Translations under genes and position numbers: made by a program
Shown here: positions 1 to 11,867 of the stretch, piece after piece
Layout of the letters: the number at the start of each line of letters is the position of its first letter
How positions within the stretch are numbered: the first letter of the stretch is position 1
DNA from: Pegoplata infirma
Taxonomy: Eukaryota; Arthropoda; Insecta; Diptera; Anthomyiidae
Length of the DNA: 64,000 bases
Assembly: GCA_963921195.1 (NCBI GenBank)
Contig: OY992538.1
Location: 54,178,852-54,242,851, forward strand
Reading direction: 5' to 3'
Notes under the pieces: model-generated
Told to the model about the DNA's origin: nothing
Seen by the model: only the letters and a program-made list of their open reading frames with translations
Database searches by the model: none

Positions 1-3000
1 TGTCGATTACAAATTTTTATAGAAAATGTATTATCCATTACAAAATTTTATAGAAAATTTGTTATTGATGACAATTTTTTAAAGAAAATTTGTTATCGGT
101 GACAAATTTTTATAGAAATTTTGTTATCGATTTCAAATTTTTATAGAAAATTTGTTATCGATAACACATTTTTATAGAAAATTTTTTATCGATTTGTTAG
201 CGATTACAAATTTTTATAGAAAATTTGTTATCAAAAATTTGTTATCGATTACAAATTTTTATAGAAAATTGTCATCGAACACAAATTTTTGTAGAAAATT
301 TAGAAAATTTGTGTAGACAATTTGCTATCGAGTACAAATTTTAATAGAAAATGTGTTATCGATTACAAATTTTAATAGAAAATTTGTTTTCGATTACAAA
401 TTTTTAATAAAAATTTGCTATCGATTACAAATTTTTATAGAAAATTGGTTATCGATTACAAATTTTCATAGAACATTTGTTAGCGATTACTAATGTTTAT
501 AGAAAATTTATTATCGATTAAAAATTTTTGTAGAAAATTTTAATCGATGACAAATTTTAATAGAAAATGTGTTATCGATTACAAATTTTAATAGAAAATT
601 TGTTGTCGATTACAAATTTTGATAGAAAATTTGCTATCGATTACAAATTTTTATAGAAAATTGGTTATCGATTACAAATTTTAATAGAACATTTGTTAGC
701 GATTACTAATGTTTTTAGAAAATTTATTATCGATTACAAATTTTTATAAAAATTTTTTTTTCGATTATAATTTTTTATAGAAAATTTGTTATCGATTACA
801 ATTTTTTATAGAAAATTTGTTATCGATTACAATTTTTATAGAAAATTTGTTATCATTACAAATTTTTATAGAAAATTTGTTATCGATTGCAAATTTTTAT
901 AAAAAATTTGTTAAAAAAATTTGTTATCGATTACAAATCTTTAAAGAAAATTTGTTATTGATCGATTTTGTTAAAAATTTTTAGAGAAAATTTGTTATCG
1001 ATTTCAAATTTTTATAGAAAATTCGTTATAGATTAAAAACTTTTATTGAAAATTTGTTATCGATTACATATTTTTATAGAAAATTTGTTATCGATTACAA
1101 ATTTTAATAGAACATTTGTTAGCGATTACAAATGTTTATAGAAAATTTATTATCGATTACAAATTTTTATAGAAAATTTGTTATCGATGACAAATTTTTA
1201 TAGAAAATTTGTTATCGATGACAAATTTTTATAGAAAATTTGTTATCGATGACAAATTTTTATAGAAAATTTGTTATCGATGACAAATTTTTATAGAAAA
1301 TTTGTTATCGATGACAAATTTTTATAGAAAATTTGTTATCGATGACAAATTTTTATAGAAAATTTGTTATCGATGACAAATTTTTATAGAAAATTTGTTA
1401 TCGATGACAAATTTTTATAGAAAATTTGTTATCGATGACAAATTTTTATAGAAAATTTGTTATCGATGACAAATTTTTATAGAAAATTTGTTATCGATGA
1501 CAAATTTTTATAGAAAATTTGTTATCGATTACAAATTTTTATAGAAAATTTGATATCGATTAAAAATTTTTTAGAAATTTTGTCATCGAACACAAATTTT
1601 TGTAGAAAATTTTTATAGACAATTTGCTATCGATTACAAATTTTAATAGAAAATGTGTTATCGATTACAAATTTTAATGGACATTTTTTATCGATTACAA
1701 ATTTTTATAGAAAATTTGCTATCGATTACAAATTTTTATAAAAAATTGGTTGTCGATTACAAATTTTAATAGAACATTTGTTAGCGATTACAAATGTTTA
1801 TAGAAAATTTATTATCGATTACAAATTTTTGTAGAACATTTACTATCGATTACAAATTTTTATAGAAAATTGGATATCGATTACAAATTTTAATAGAACA
1901 TTTGTTAGCGATTGCTAATGTTTAAAGAAAATTTATTATCGATTACAAATTTTTGTAGAAAATTTTATATCGATGACAAATTTTTATAGAAAATTTTTAT
2001 AGAAAATTTGTTATCGAAGACGAATTTTTATAGAAAACTTGTTATCGATGACAAATTTTTATAGAAAATTTGTTATAGAAAATTTGTTATCGATGACAAT
2101 TTTTTATAGAAAATTTGTTATCGATGACAAATTTTTATTGAAAATTTGTTATCGATGACTAATTTTTATAGAAAATTTGTTATCGATGACAAATTTTTAT
2201 AAAAAATTTGTTATCGATGACAAATTTTTATAGAAAATTTGTTATCGATGACAAATTTTTATGGAAAATTTGTTATCGATGACAAATTTTTATAAAAAAT
2301 TTCTTATCGATGACAAATTTTTATAGAAAATTTGTTATCGATGACAAATTGTTATAGAAAATTTGTTATCGATGACAAATTTTTATAGAAAATTTGTTAT
2401 CGATGACAAATTTTTATAGAAAATTTGTTATCGATGACAAATTTTTATAAAATATTTGTTATCGATGACAAATTTTTATGGAAAATTTGTTATTGATGAC
2501 AAATTTTTATAGAAAATTTGTTATCGATGACAAATTTTTATAGAAAATTTTTATGGAAAATTTGACAAATTTTTATTGAAAATTTGTTATCGATGAAAAA
2601 TTTTTATAGAAAATTTGTTATCGATGACAAATTTTTATAGAAAATTTGTTATCGATGACAAATTTTTATAGAAAATTTGTTATCGATGACAAATTTTTAT
2701 AGAAAATTTGTTATCGATGACAAATTTTTATAGAAAATTTGTTATCGATGACAAATTTTTATAGAAAATTTGTTATCGATGACAAATTTTTATATAAAAT
2801 TTGTTATCGATGACAAATTTTTATAGAAAATTTGTTATCGATGACAAAATTTTTATAAAAAATTTGTTATCGATGACAAATTTTTATAGAAAATTTGTTT
2901 TTGATGACAAATTTTTATAGAAAATTTGTTATCGATGACAAATTTTTATAGAAAATTTTTATAGAAAATTTGTTATCGATGACAAATTTTTATAAAAAAT

Positions 3001-3090
3001 TTGTTATCGATGACAAATTTTAATAGAAAATTTGTTATCGTTGACAAATTTTTATAGAAAATTTTTTATCGATTAAAAATTTTTATAAGT
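1..3090. repeat. 31-bp satellite array (TTATCGAT monomer)
   Basis: About 100 head-to-tail copies of a 31-bp monomer that can be read as GACAAATTTTTATAG, then AAAATTTG, then TTATCGAT. The copies at 1150-1540 and 2580-2870 are almost identical. Those at 1-1100 and 1560-2000 are diverged, with GATTACA in place of GATGACA and small deletions or partial monomers. The array runs off the left edge of the window. Each good monomer contains one TATCGAT and an inverted AAATTTG/CAAATTT pair. There is no coding potential. Confidence 0.97.
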
Positions 3091-3762
3091 TTTTCATTAA
3101 TCCAAGTAAACATGTTTGTTATAATTGACATCATTATGCCATAAAAACAATTTTTCTGCAAATTTTGTAAATTTATTATTAAATTTATATATTTTTTTGT
3201 TTTCCTTACAGGTTTCTTAGCATAAATTCTTAGTAATTTTTATCAAAGCTATACTCAAATATTGAAAGAAATAAAATTGTTAAAATGAATACATTTTTGT
3301 TTCTTTTGTTAAATACTTCGCAACAATAATCTCTTGCATAACAATGTATTTTTTTATTCATTTTATGACTGTTTTTCCCTCCACAAAAAAAGAAAAAAAA
3401 AAACATAAGAGTTTCCCACCTATATTTTGTCACTAACTCCCCCCTAAATTTTAACAAGTCTTATTTGTCCTCTTAACCTCATAAAAATTCAAACATACAA
3501 AAAATAAAATACATATTTTTTGTTCATAAATCACCATAGAACCTCCACCTTTAATACAAAAAAAGTGAAAAAAAATTTTCTATAAATTTCCTTTTTTCCC
3601 GTTGCTATAAGTTTTTTAGCACTCTATATATATAAAAGTCGTGACCAAGTGGTAGTAGCTTAAATTTTATTTTTCTTCCGGTCTGTTGCCTTTTTTTATA
3701 TCCTTAACACATACATGTTCAAACATGCATACACGGATACATATGTTGGTATTCAGGGAAGG
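3091..3762. other. AT-rich stretch, no gene recognised
   Basis: Low-complexity A/T-rich sequence following the satellite. It has short poly-A and poly-T runs and a few mixed segments (3640-3770). I see no splice-compatible coding segment, RNA gene or clear repeat boundary. Confidence 0.5.
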
Positions 3763-5912
3763 CAGAGATGGGTGTTACAAAAAAAAATCTTAAGACTTTT
3801 TCTAAAAAAAAGTATTTTTAGAAAGAACTCTTATATAATTGGATTTTGGGAACTTTAAAGTGATGATCTGCAATTTTCGTTCTTACAATTTAGTTAAGCA
3901 ATTAATTGCAATAATCGGTTTTTAGAAAAAAATCATTTAAAAATGTTTATTTGCCTTAGAAATAAATTGAAATTTCAGTTTTTTTAAAAAAAAAATTTAC
4001 ATAAAAATTTGTTTTTTTGGAAATTTTTAGGTGATCTCCAATTTTTGCCATTTTTGCTCTAGCAATTTAGTTAAATAAATTGCAATGAAAGTTTTTTTTA
4101 TAGAAAGTTCGTATACAAATTGATTTTTGGAAAGTTTTGGCTATGATAAACAGTTTTTGCTATATTTGCTTTCAAATAAAGTTTTTAAGAAAAAAAAAAA
4201 ATGATTTAATAATCGATTTTGGGAACTTTATAACCATGATCTACAACTTTCCCTCTAGCATTTCGTTAAGCAATAAATTGAAATTACCGGTTTAAAAAAA
4301 ATCATATAAAATGTTTATTTGCTCCTGCAATAAATTGTACTTGAAGTTTTTTTTTTAGAAAAAAAATTGTGTAAAAATTGATTTTTTTTTAAATTTATGG
4401 GTGATCTCCAATTTTTGCTAGTTTTACTCTAGCAATTAAGTTAAACAATATATTGCAATTAACGTTTTTTTATAGAAAATTAAAACATTTTTTTTAGAAA
4501 AAATTTGTGTAAAAATAGATTTTTTTTAATTTTTGGGTGATCTCGAATTTTTACTAGTTTTACTCTAGCAATTAAGTTTAGAAATAAATTTCAATTAACA
4601 TTTTTTTTTAAAGAAAATTTGTACGAAATTTAATTTTTGGAAAGTTTTGGCAATGATAAACTATTTTTGCTATTTTTGCTCTAGGACCCTTAGTTATGCG
4701 ATAAATTGCAAGTAAAGTTTTTAGGGAAAAATATCGATTAATAATAGATTTGGGAACTTTATAACTATGATCTAAAATTTTCGCTCCACAATTTAGTTAA
4801 GCAATAAATTGAAATTACCGGTTTTAAAAAATCATATAAAATGTTTATTTGCTCCCGCAATAAATTGTACTTAAAGTTTTTTTTTAGAAAAATTGATTTT
4901 TTTTAATTTATGGGTGATCTCCAATTTTTGCTAGTTTTACTCTAGCAATTTAGTTAAGCAATAAATTGCAATTAACGTTTTTTTTTTATAGAAAATTAGT
5001 ACATTTTTTTTTTTTATAAAAAATTTGTGTAAAAATGGATTTTTTTTTTTTTTTTTGGAAATTTTTGGGTGATCTCGAACTTTTACTAGTTTTACTCTAG
5101 CAATTAGTTTAGAAATAAATTGCAACTAACATTTTTTTTATAGAAAATTCGTACGAAATTTGGTTTTTGGAAAGTTCTGGCAATGATAAACTGTTTATGC
5201 TTTTTTTGTTCTAGGATTTTTTGATTTTTTTGAAATTTATGGGTGATCTCTAATTTTTGATAGTTTTACTCTTGCAATTTAGTTAAGCAATAAATTTTTG
5301 CTAGCACCCTTAGTTAGGCGCTAAATTGGAAATAAAGTTCTTAAGAAAAAAATCATATAAAAAGTATATTTGTATATTTATGGCGATGTTTCCTAATTTG
5401 TGCATTTTTCTCTAGAACCCTTAGTTAAGTCATAAATAAATTGCAATCAATGTCTTTAAGATACAATTAAATAAAAAAAATATAATTGGATATTTATGTT
5501 GGTGATTGCTAATTTTTGATTTTTTTTTGTCTCAAACCCTAAGTTTAGACATAAATTTCAATTATTTTTTTTGTAGAAAAATTCACGAAAAAAAATATTC
5601 TTAGAAATTTATAGGTGATCTCCAATTTTTTACTTTTTTCTTTCTAGCAATTAAGTGAAGAAATAAATTGCAGTGAAAGTTTTCTTAGTAAATGTTCGTA
5701 TAAAAATGGATTTTTTGAAATTTTTTGCTATGATCGCCAATTTTTGCTCTATTAGCCTTTGTTAGGCGATAAATTGCAAATAAAGTATTTTAAGAAAAAA
5801 AATCATATACAATTTTTTTTTTTTTAATATATGTCGATGATTCCCCATTTGTACTTTTTTCTCTAGACCCCTAAGTTAAGCCATTAATAAATTGAAAGTA
5901 AAGTCTAATTTT

Positions 5913-6157
5913 ATTTGATTTTTTCTGTAAGTACAGATCGAGCACGGGCTCTAATTATATTTGTTATAAGGGTTCAAGTTGAAAAAATGCAGAAGAAAAA
6001 TTGAATTTCTAAAAATTATAGACATTTCTGGTATTTCCTATACCGGTTTCAAACACCCCAGTTAGTGTCATCTTCAGTAGGATTTTAAATGTCGGTTTGT
6101 CTTGTTAATGAAAACTGTTTTTTATATATCGATCTGTACTTACAGAAAAAATCAAAT
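5913..6157. mobile_element. 245-bp MITE with perfect 29-bp inverted ends
   Basis: The left end (5913-5941) and right end (6129-6157) are exact reverse complements over 29 bp, beginning ATTTGATTTTTTCTGTAAGT. The 13-mer GAAAGTAAAGTCT occurs at 5894-5906 and again at 6158-6170, which looks like a target duplication inside the ~115-bp repeat. Six bases (AATTTT, 5907-5912) separate the left duplicate from the inverted end. There is no open frame, so it is non-autonomous. On the minus strand its interior has CTGAAGA, a small hairpin and then GAAAC, an arrangement that resembles a decayed hammerhead core. The class is not identified. Confidence 0.85.
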
Positions 6158-7295
6158 GAAAGTAAAGTCTTTAAGACAAAAATCATATAAAAAAGTATTT
6201 TTGGATATTTATGGCAATGATTTCTAATTTTTGATTTTTTTCTGTAAAACCCTTTTTTTTTTTTAAATTCAGGAAAAAATTTTTTTTTAAAAATTTATAG
6301 GTTATCTCCAATTTTTGCCTTTTTTGGCTCTAGCAATTTAGTTAAGCAGTAAATTGCAATGAAAGTTTTTTTAGTGAATGTTCGTATAAAAATGGGTTTT
6401 TAAAAATGTATTGCTATGATCGCCAATTTTTTCTCTATGAGCCTTTGTTAGGCGATAAATTGCAAATAAAGTCTTTTTAAAAAAAAAAAATCATTTAAAA
6501 AAGTATTTTTTGATATTTATGGCGATGATTCCTCATTTGTACTTTTTTCTCTAGAACCCTAAGTTAAGCCATTAATAAATTGAATGTATAACCTTTAAGA
6601 CAAAAAATCATATAAAAAATTATTTTTTGGTTTTTTTTTCTCTTAAACCCTTTTTTAAGCCATAAATTGAAGGCAATTTTTTTTTTTAGAAAAATTCAGG
6701 AAAAAATATTTTTTTAAAAATTTATAGGTGATCTCCAATTTTTGCCTTTTTGGCTCTAGCAATTAAGTTAAGCAATAAATTGCAATTAAAGTTTTTTTTT
6801 TAGAAAAAGTTTGTATAAAAATGGAGTTTTAGAAATTTATAGCGATGATCTCCAATTTTCGCTATTTTTGCTCTAGAAGCCTTTGTTAGGCGATAAATTG
6901 CAAATAAAGTAAGAAAAAATCGAATATAAAATGAATTTTTGGATATAGGGTATATGGCGGTGATTCCTAATATTTTCTTTTTTCTCCAGAAGCCTTATTT
7001 AAGCCATAAACTGCAATTACAATTTTTTTTTAGAACAAATTCATGAAAAAAATATGTTTGAAAATGTATGTATAGATGATCTTCATTTTTTTCTATTTTC
7101 GCTCTAGCAATTTAGTTAAGTAATAAATTGCAATAAACGTTTTTTTATAGAAAGTTTGTATAAAAATGGATTTTTAGAACTTTAAAGCGATGATCCCCAA
7201 TTTTCGCTATTTTTCCTCTAGGAGCCTTAGTTAGGCGGTAAATTGCAAATAAAGTCTTAAACAAAAAAACAAATAAAAAATGAAATTTTTGATAT

Positions 7296-7531
7296 ACACC
7301 CAAAAAAAAAAACGTGGGTATTCAATACTAAAAATTTAACTAATTTTAGTCCAAAAAGACCTAGTGCAGAAATTGGTAACCAATACTAAAATTTTTAACT
7401 AATATTAGTCAAAATCAGTAAAAATTACTAATGTTAGTACTTCGAAGATACTAAAATTAGTAACCAATTAGTAGATTTTGGTACAATATCACTTACTAAA
7501 CCTTTTACTGTAGAATTATTTTGAGTGTTTT
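7296..7531 (-). mobile_element. Element T copy 1 (ACACYCAAAA ends)
   Basis: About 235 bp, present again in the opposite orientation at 33703-33926. Shared landmarks are GTGGGTATTCAATACTAAAA, a CCTAGTGCAG core, repeated ACTAATTTTAGT motifs and GGTACAATATCACTTACTAA. It is bounded by ACACCCAAAA on the left and TTTTGAGTGT on the right, so its ends resemble those of elements S, R and U in this window. It is non-coding and inserted in the ~115-bp repeat. Confidence 0.75.
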
Positions 7532-8279
7532 TTGCCTTTTTTTCTTCAAAAGCCTAAGTTAAGCCATAAATAAATTGCAATTGAAGTCTTTAAAAAAAAA
7601 TTCAAATAAAAAAAATATATTTTTGGATATTTATGGCGATAATTCCTAATTTTTGATTTTTTTCTCTAAAACGCTTAGTTTAGCCATAAATTGAAATTTA
7701 TTGTTTTATAAAAAAAGTCATGAAAAAAATATTTTTAGAAATTTATAGGTGATCACGAATTTTTGCTTTTTTCGCTTTAGCAATTTAAGCAGTAAATTGC
7801 AATGAAAGATTTTTTAGAGAAAGTTCGTATAAAAATGGATTTTTAAAAATAAAAGCTATGATCCCAATTTTTTGCCTACTTTACTTTAGGAGCCTTAGTT
7901 AGGCAATAAATTGCAAATAAAGTCTTTTTCTCTCAAAGCCCTAGTTAAGCCATAAACTGCATTTATTTTTTAATTCATGAAAATTTGGATTTTTGAAAAT
8001 TTTTTATGTGATCTATAATTTTTGCTATTTTCGCTCTAGAAATGTAGTTAAGCAATAAATTGCAATTACAGTTTTCTAAAGAAAGTTCGTATAAAAATAG
8101 ATTTTTAGAAATTTATAGCGATGATTCCTAATTTAAGCTAATTTGGCTATAACATCCTTAGGCAATAAATTGCAAATAAAGTCTTTAAGAAAAAAAATAA
8201 TATAAAATTGTTTTTTTTGAAAATTTTTAGGGATGATGCCTAATTTTCGATATTTTGCTCCTGCACCTGTAGTACAACA

Positions 8280-8981
8280 GGCGTACGGACATAGCGCCCA
8301 AGTGCATATCGCCCAATTTAAAAAAGCCATTCCACCCAAAAAAAATGTGTGTTAGTTGTTGTTGCAAAATTTTTTGGACGATATGGCCATTATTTTTGGG
8401 TATTTTAACAATTTTCTTTAAATTTATATAAATTATCAAAAATGTCATATCACCCAAATGTTAAAATTTTATATTTATAAAATGTCATAGCACCCAAAAA
8501 AATAATCATAAAACTCACCAAAATTGTTTTTTTTAACACAATATTTTAAAGTTTTTATGCGTAGCCGGCCTTCGACCGGGCTTAGGGATTACAAAATCCA
8601 TGCATTAAACTCACCCTCTCCGCAAAGTAAAGTTTTTTAGGGTAGCAGTCCTTTACGCTACCAAATTTGTTATGCCTCAAAAAGGCCTGATAACCAAAAT
8701 AGCTTTGGTTTGCAGAGAGGGTGGGTTTAATGCATGGAGTATGTAATCCCTAAGCCCGGCCGAAGGCCGGCTACACAGAAAACCTTTATTACAATAAAAC
8801 AAATCATAGAAGTCGTAATTTCGACATTTCGCCCAAAAAAAATATTTTGGATTTTTTGACAATTTTGTTTTGGGAGAAATAACATTTTTAGACCTATCAT
8901 TTTGGGCTATATGTCGCAGCGTGGGCGATATGTCATTTACGGTTTTGGGCGATAAGACCTTGGGCGCTATGTCCGTACGCC
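8280..8981. mobile_element. 702-bp Mutator-like MITE with 9-bp TSD
   Basis: The termini are inverted repeats starting GGCGTACGGACATAGCGCCC. The left 23 bp and the complement of the right end match, and motifs of the GGGCGATATGTC type recur inside. The 9-mer AGTACAACA flanks it directly at 8271-8279 and 8982-8990. Nine-base duplications are typical of Mutator-like elements, which is the basis for the class. No transposase is present. Open frames here are on repeat DNA. It is inserted in the ~115-bp repeat. Confidence 0.85.
8561..8774. repeat. Inner GC-richer palindrome of the Mutator-like MITE
   Basis: Arms of about 60 bp (8561-8621 and 8712-8774) are inverted copies. They contain GTAGCCGGCC, GGGCTTAGGGATTAC and TGCATTAAACTCACCCTCTC on the left and the complement on the right. 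They are clearly more GC-rich than the surroundings. This may be foldback arms or a second element nested in the first. Confidence 0.8.
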
Positions 8982-8990
8982 AGTACAACA

Positions 8991-9323
8991 AGCTGCAATT
9001 GAAGTTACTTTTTCAAGGGCCTCTAGCTAATTAAAATTTAATTTAAAAACAATTAAAGTGTTATTTAAAATAAAGCTACAAACTTAATTAAACAATTAAT
9101 TATATTCATTAAAAATTTAATTAATATTAAATTAAAAAACAATTAAAATTTTAATTAAAATAAAATATACGATATTATTTTCTGTGCTTTATGGATTTTT
9201 GGAATTTTATAGCATTGATTCCTAATTTTTACTATTATCGCTCTCGAACCTTAACTAGGACCCTTAGTTTAGAAATAAATTTGTAATTATTTTTTTAGAG
9301 AAAATTCATGTAAAAATTTATAT
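8991..9323 (+). repeat. ~115-bp repeat remnant with AATTAA-rich insert
   Basis: A continuation of the ~115-bp repeat interrupted at 9020-9180 by simple AATTAAAATTTAATTA-type sequence. No gene. Confidence 0.6.
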
Positions 9324-10375
9324 GAGGCATTCCACACCAAATGTCCCGCTACAGAAAAACATGTGTTCCGTAAATTTCTGAATAGGTTGTTTGGATATCC
9401 CTATATGGAACTAAGAAAATTGCGTTTTTGGGTTTTCTAATTTTCAAAAACTGGGCTTAGGAGGCGTGGTTAAATATTGGAAAAATGGTAAAATTTGTGG
9501 CGAGTTGCCTTGATTAAATATTTTTCACATTAAAACGGAATGCACCACAATCTTAAAAATTTACATTCTTATATAGTTTTGTATGGGCTATCGAATAAAA
9601 ATTTTTTCTTTGGAAAATTTTCAGAACCCGTTCTGAAATTTTCCATTTTTGAAAAAAGTAAATTTATCAAAAATCCGGCCACTTTTTTTTCTTTTTTTTT
9701 CTTTTTTTTTTTAAAGTTTAGATGTTTGTTCATCCACACACAAAAAATCAGAAAAACATTTTTCGTTTTTTTCGAGAAAATCGCATTTGAATTTTAAATT
9801 TCATAACAATTTTGTAATTTGCTTGTATTTTCTTGTTTTAACGTTGCGAATGGGTAATATTAATTGCATGAATATTACTCATTCGCAACGTTAATACAAG
9901 AAAATACAAGCAAATTACAAAATTGTTATGAAATTTAAAATTCAAATGCGATTTTCTCGAAAAAAACGAAAAATGTTTTTCTGATTTTTTGTGTGTGGAT
10001 GGACAAACATCTAAACTTTAAAAAAAAAGAAAAAAACAGTGGCCGGATTTTTGATAAATTGACTTTTTTAAAAAATGGAAAATTTCAGAACGGGTACTGA
10101 AAATTTTCAAAAAAAAAAAAAAATTAATCGATAGCCCATACAAAACTATATAAGAATGTAAATTTTTAAGATTGTGGTGCATTCCGTTTTAATGTGATAA
10201 ATATTTAATCAAGACAACTCGCCTCAAATTTGACCATTTTTCCAATATTTGACCACGCCTCCTAAGCCCAGTTTTTGAAAAATTGAAAAACTAGTAACGC
10301 AATTTTCTAAGTTCCATATAGGGCTATCCATACAAGCTATTCGGAAGTTTACGGACATTTAGTGTGGAATGCCTC
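9324..10375. mobile_element. Giant palindrome A (1.05 kb, ~520-bp arms)
   Basis: The left arm (9324 to about 9858) and right arm (about 9862 to 10375) are near-perfect reverse complements. They meet at a short loop flanked by ACGTTGCGAATG and CATTCGCAACGT. The ends read GAGGCATTCCACAC on the left and GTGTGGAATGCCTC on the right. ATAT directly flanks both sides (9320-9323 and 10376-10379). An open frame across 9540-9797 is arm sequence, not a gene. Transcription from either side would give a hairpin of about 500 bp. It resembles foldback elements, but the superfamily is not recognised. Confidence 0.9.
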
Positions 10376-10780
10376 ATATTTAAAAATTTTAAGCGATGAT
10401 CTCAAATTTTTGCTACTTTTGCTTGACCAACGAATTGCAATAAAAGTTTTATTTATAAAAAATTTTAGCGGTGATTCCCAACTTTTGCTATTTTTTTTCT
10501 CTAGCACCTTTAGTTAAACAATAAATTAAAATTTTTGTTTTTTAAGATGGAAATTCAATTTAAATTCTATAAATTCAATTTTTGATTTCTGGCACCTCTA
10601 GTTAAGCAACAAATTATTATTAAAGATTTAAAAAAAAGTCATATGAAAATATTTTTTTGAAAATTTATAACGATGATCCCCGATTTTCACTTTTTTAAAC
10701 CTAGCAATAAATATTTCTATTAAAAAATGTTTTTGATTATCCCCCACAAATAAATCGTTCCCATCTCTGGTACATGTTAA
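10376..10780 (+). repeat. ~115-bp repeat block and hAT-like CCCATCTCTG end
   Basis: Three diverged ~115-bp units, then CCCATCTCTG (complement of CAGAGATGGG) near 10770. The same decamer in forward orientation occurs at 3763 and 27641, so it may be a terminus of an old hAT-type element. No matching 8-bp duplication is visible. Confidence 0.55.
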
Positions 10781-11486
10781 TATGAATGCTGAATTTTATT
10801 TGTGGTTTGATTGTTAGTTGGGTTGGCTGTTACTTTATTCTAGGCCACATCATAAAAATATAAATATAATTTTGTGTTTTATATCTTTTTGCATCTTCCT
10901 CTTAAATAACATTAATATTATAGTCTGCTGAAAAAATATTTTGAATGAATAGAGAAATTTGGAAAATTCAATTTCGGATTTTTTTTTTTGACTAAATAAA
11001 TATTTCATATTTTCATTCAATCTGCGCACTGCCAGATACAAAAGAGTTTTTATACATCAAAAAGATTTATTTCACCCCACTCTAATAATTTTAGCATCAA
11101 TACTGTATGTATGAATATTAAATATGTAAAGTATGATTTTATGGTTGAGTTTATTTTAAAAATATGCATCGAGATAGTTTCTTGTAAGATTTGTTGTTTG
11201 TGGTCTATTTATATATGACTAACATAAAATGTAATTTGTTTAAAGAAAAATCATGTATGAAAATAGATTTAAATATTAATAAAATTATGCAAAAATTACT
11301 TTTGATCTAAAGAAAGATTTTATGTTTTAATGAATTTTGATGAAATAAATTTTGTAATCCAATTACAGACATAATTACATCATAAAATTTAAAGTTTGCA
11401 TAACTAACAAGAAAAAAACTTTTTCATGTTGAAGGCAGTTATTTTTCGTAAAAAGTTTCTACATAGTTCCTAGAAGTTCCTACAGG
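10781..11486. other. Unassigned AT-rich DNA
   Basis: Apparently single-copy within the window. Short open frames (for example 10850-11041 minus) show no signal peptide, splice signals or family resemblance. Nothing supportable. Confidence 0.5.
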
Positions 11487-11636
11487 AGCACCTGTAGGTA
11501 AGTTGGTAGCTTGCTAGCTTACGAAGCTGGAGGTCGTGAGTTCGATTTCCACCAGAAACCTTGGTAGAGTTCGCTACAACAAGACGACGGGCATTGTTTG
11601 CAGGTCTCGGTTAGGTTAAAACAATAAAAAAAAAAG
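11487..11636 (+). mobile_element. tRNA-derived SINE
   Basis: Has a pol III-type A box near 11495-11510 (GTAGGTAAGTTGGTAGC) and a B box near 11536-11550 (GAGTTCGATTTCC), about 40 bp apart as in a tRNA. A body follows containing ACCTTGGTAGAGTTCGCTAC and GGTCTCGGTTAGGTTAAAA, ending in an A-rich tail (11618-11636). The body recurs without the tRNA-like head at 42329-42395. It is a dead-end short retroposon dependent on a LINE. It is unlikely to be a working tRNA, because the cloverleaf is not complete and a SINE body follows. Confidence 0.75.
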
Positions 11637-11866
11637 ATGATTGACTCAAAATATGTCTTTTTTAACCCTTTTTTGCTATTTTGTGTCAACATTTTTGAAA
11701 ATAACCTTTTCAGCATTTTTTTACTCTGGGTGATCCTTGATTTAAATCTTCAAGTTTCTATTTTAGAAGATGGAAAATGTACCAAAGTACAGTTTTTGTT
11801 TCTATAAATAAAAATTATATAAAAATATTTTTCAGAATGTTTTTGTTTCCGCTGGATGATCCTACA
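11637..11866. other. Unassigned AT-rich DNA
   Basis: No repeat or coding signal recognised between the SINE and element S1. Confidence 0.4.
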
Positions 11867-11867
11867 C

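Larger units (their letters stand above)
3763..8270 (+). repeat. Diverged ~115-bp tandem repeat, main block
   Basis: An irregular tandem array. Recurring landmarks in each unit, in order, are GATGATCTCCAATTTTTGCT, a CTCTAGCA/CTCTAGGA block, TTAGTTAAGCAATAAATTG, CAATTAAAGTTTTTT and AAAAATGGATTTTT. Spacing of the GATCTCC landmark is about 115-140 bp (for example 6728 to 6844). Units differ by many substitutions and by poly-T length, so the array is old. Related blocks lie at 8991-9323, 10376-10780, 12841-13140 (reversed), 16005-16700, 19441-19880 and 20206-20500. The left edge coincides with a CAGAGATGGG motif at 3763 that resembles a hAT terminus. Confidence 0.85.

Noticed and set aside
11487..11560. 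Functional tRNA gene
   Set aside because: A and B boxes are present, but there is no complete acceptor stem and a SINE body follows directly.
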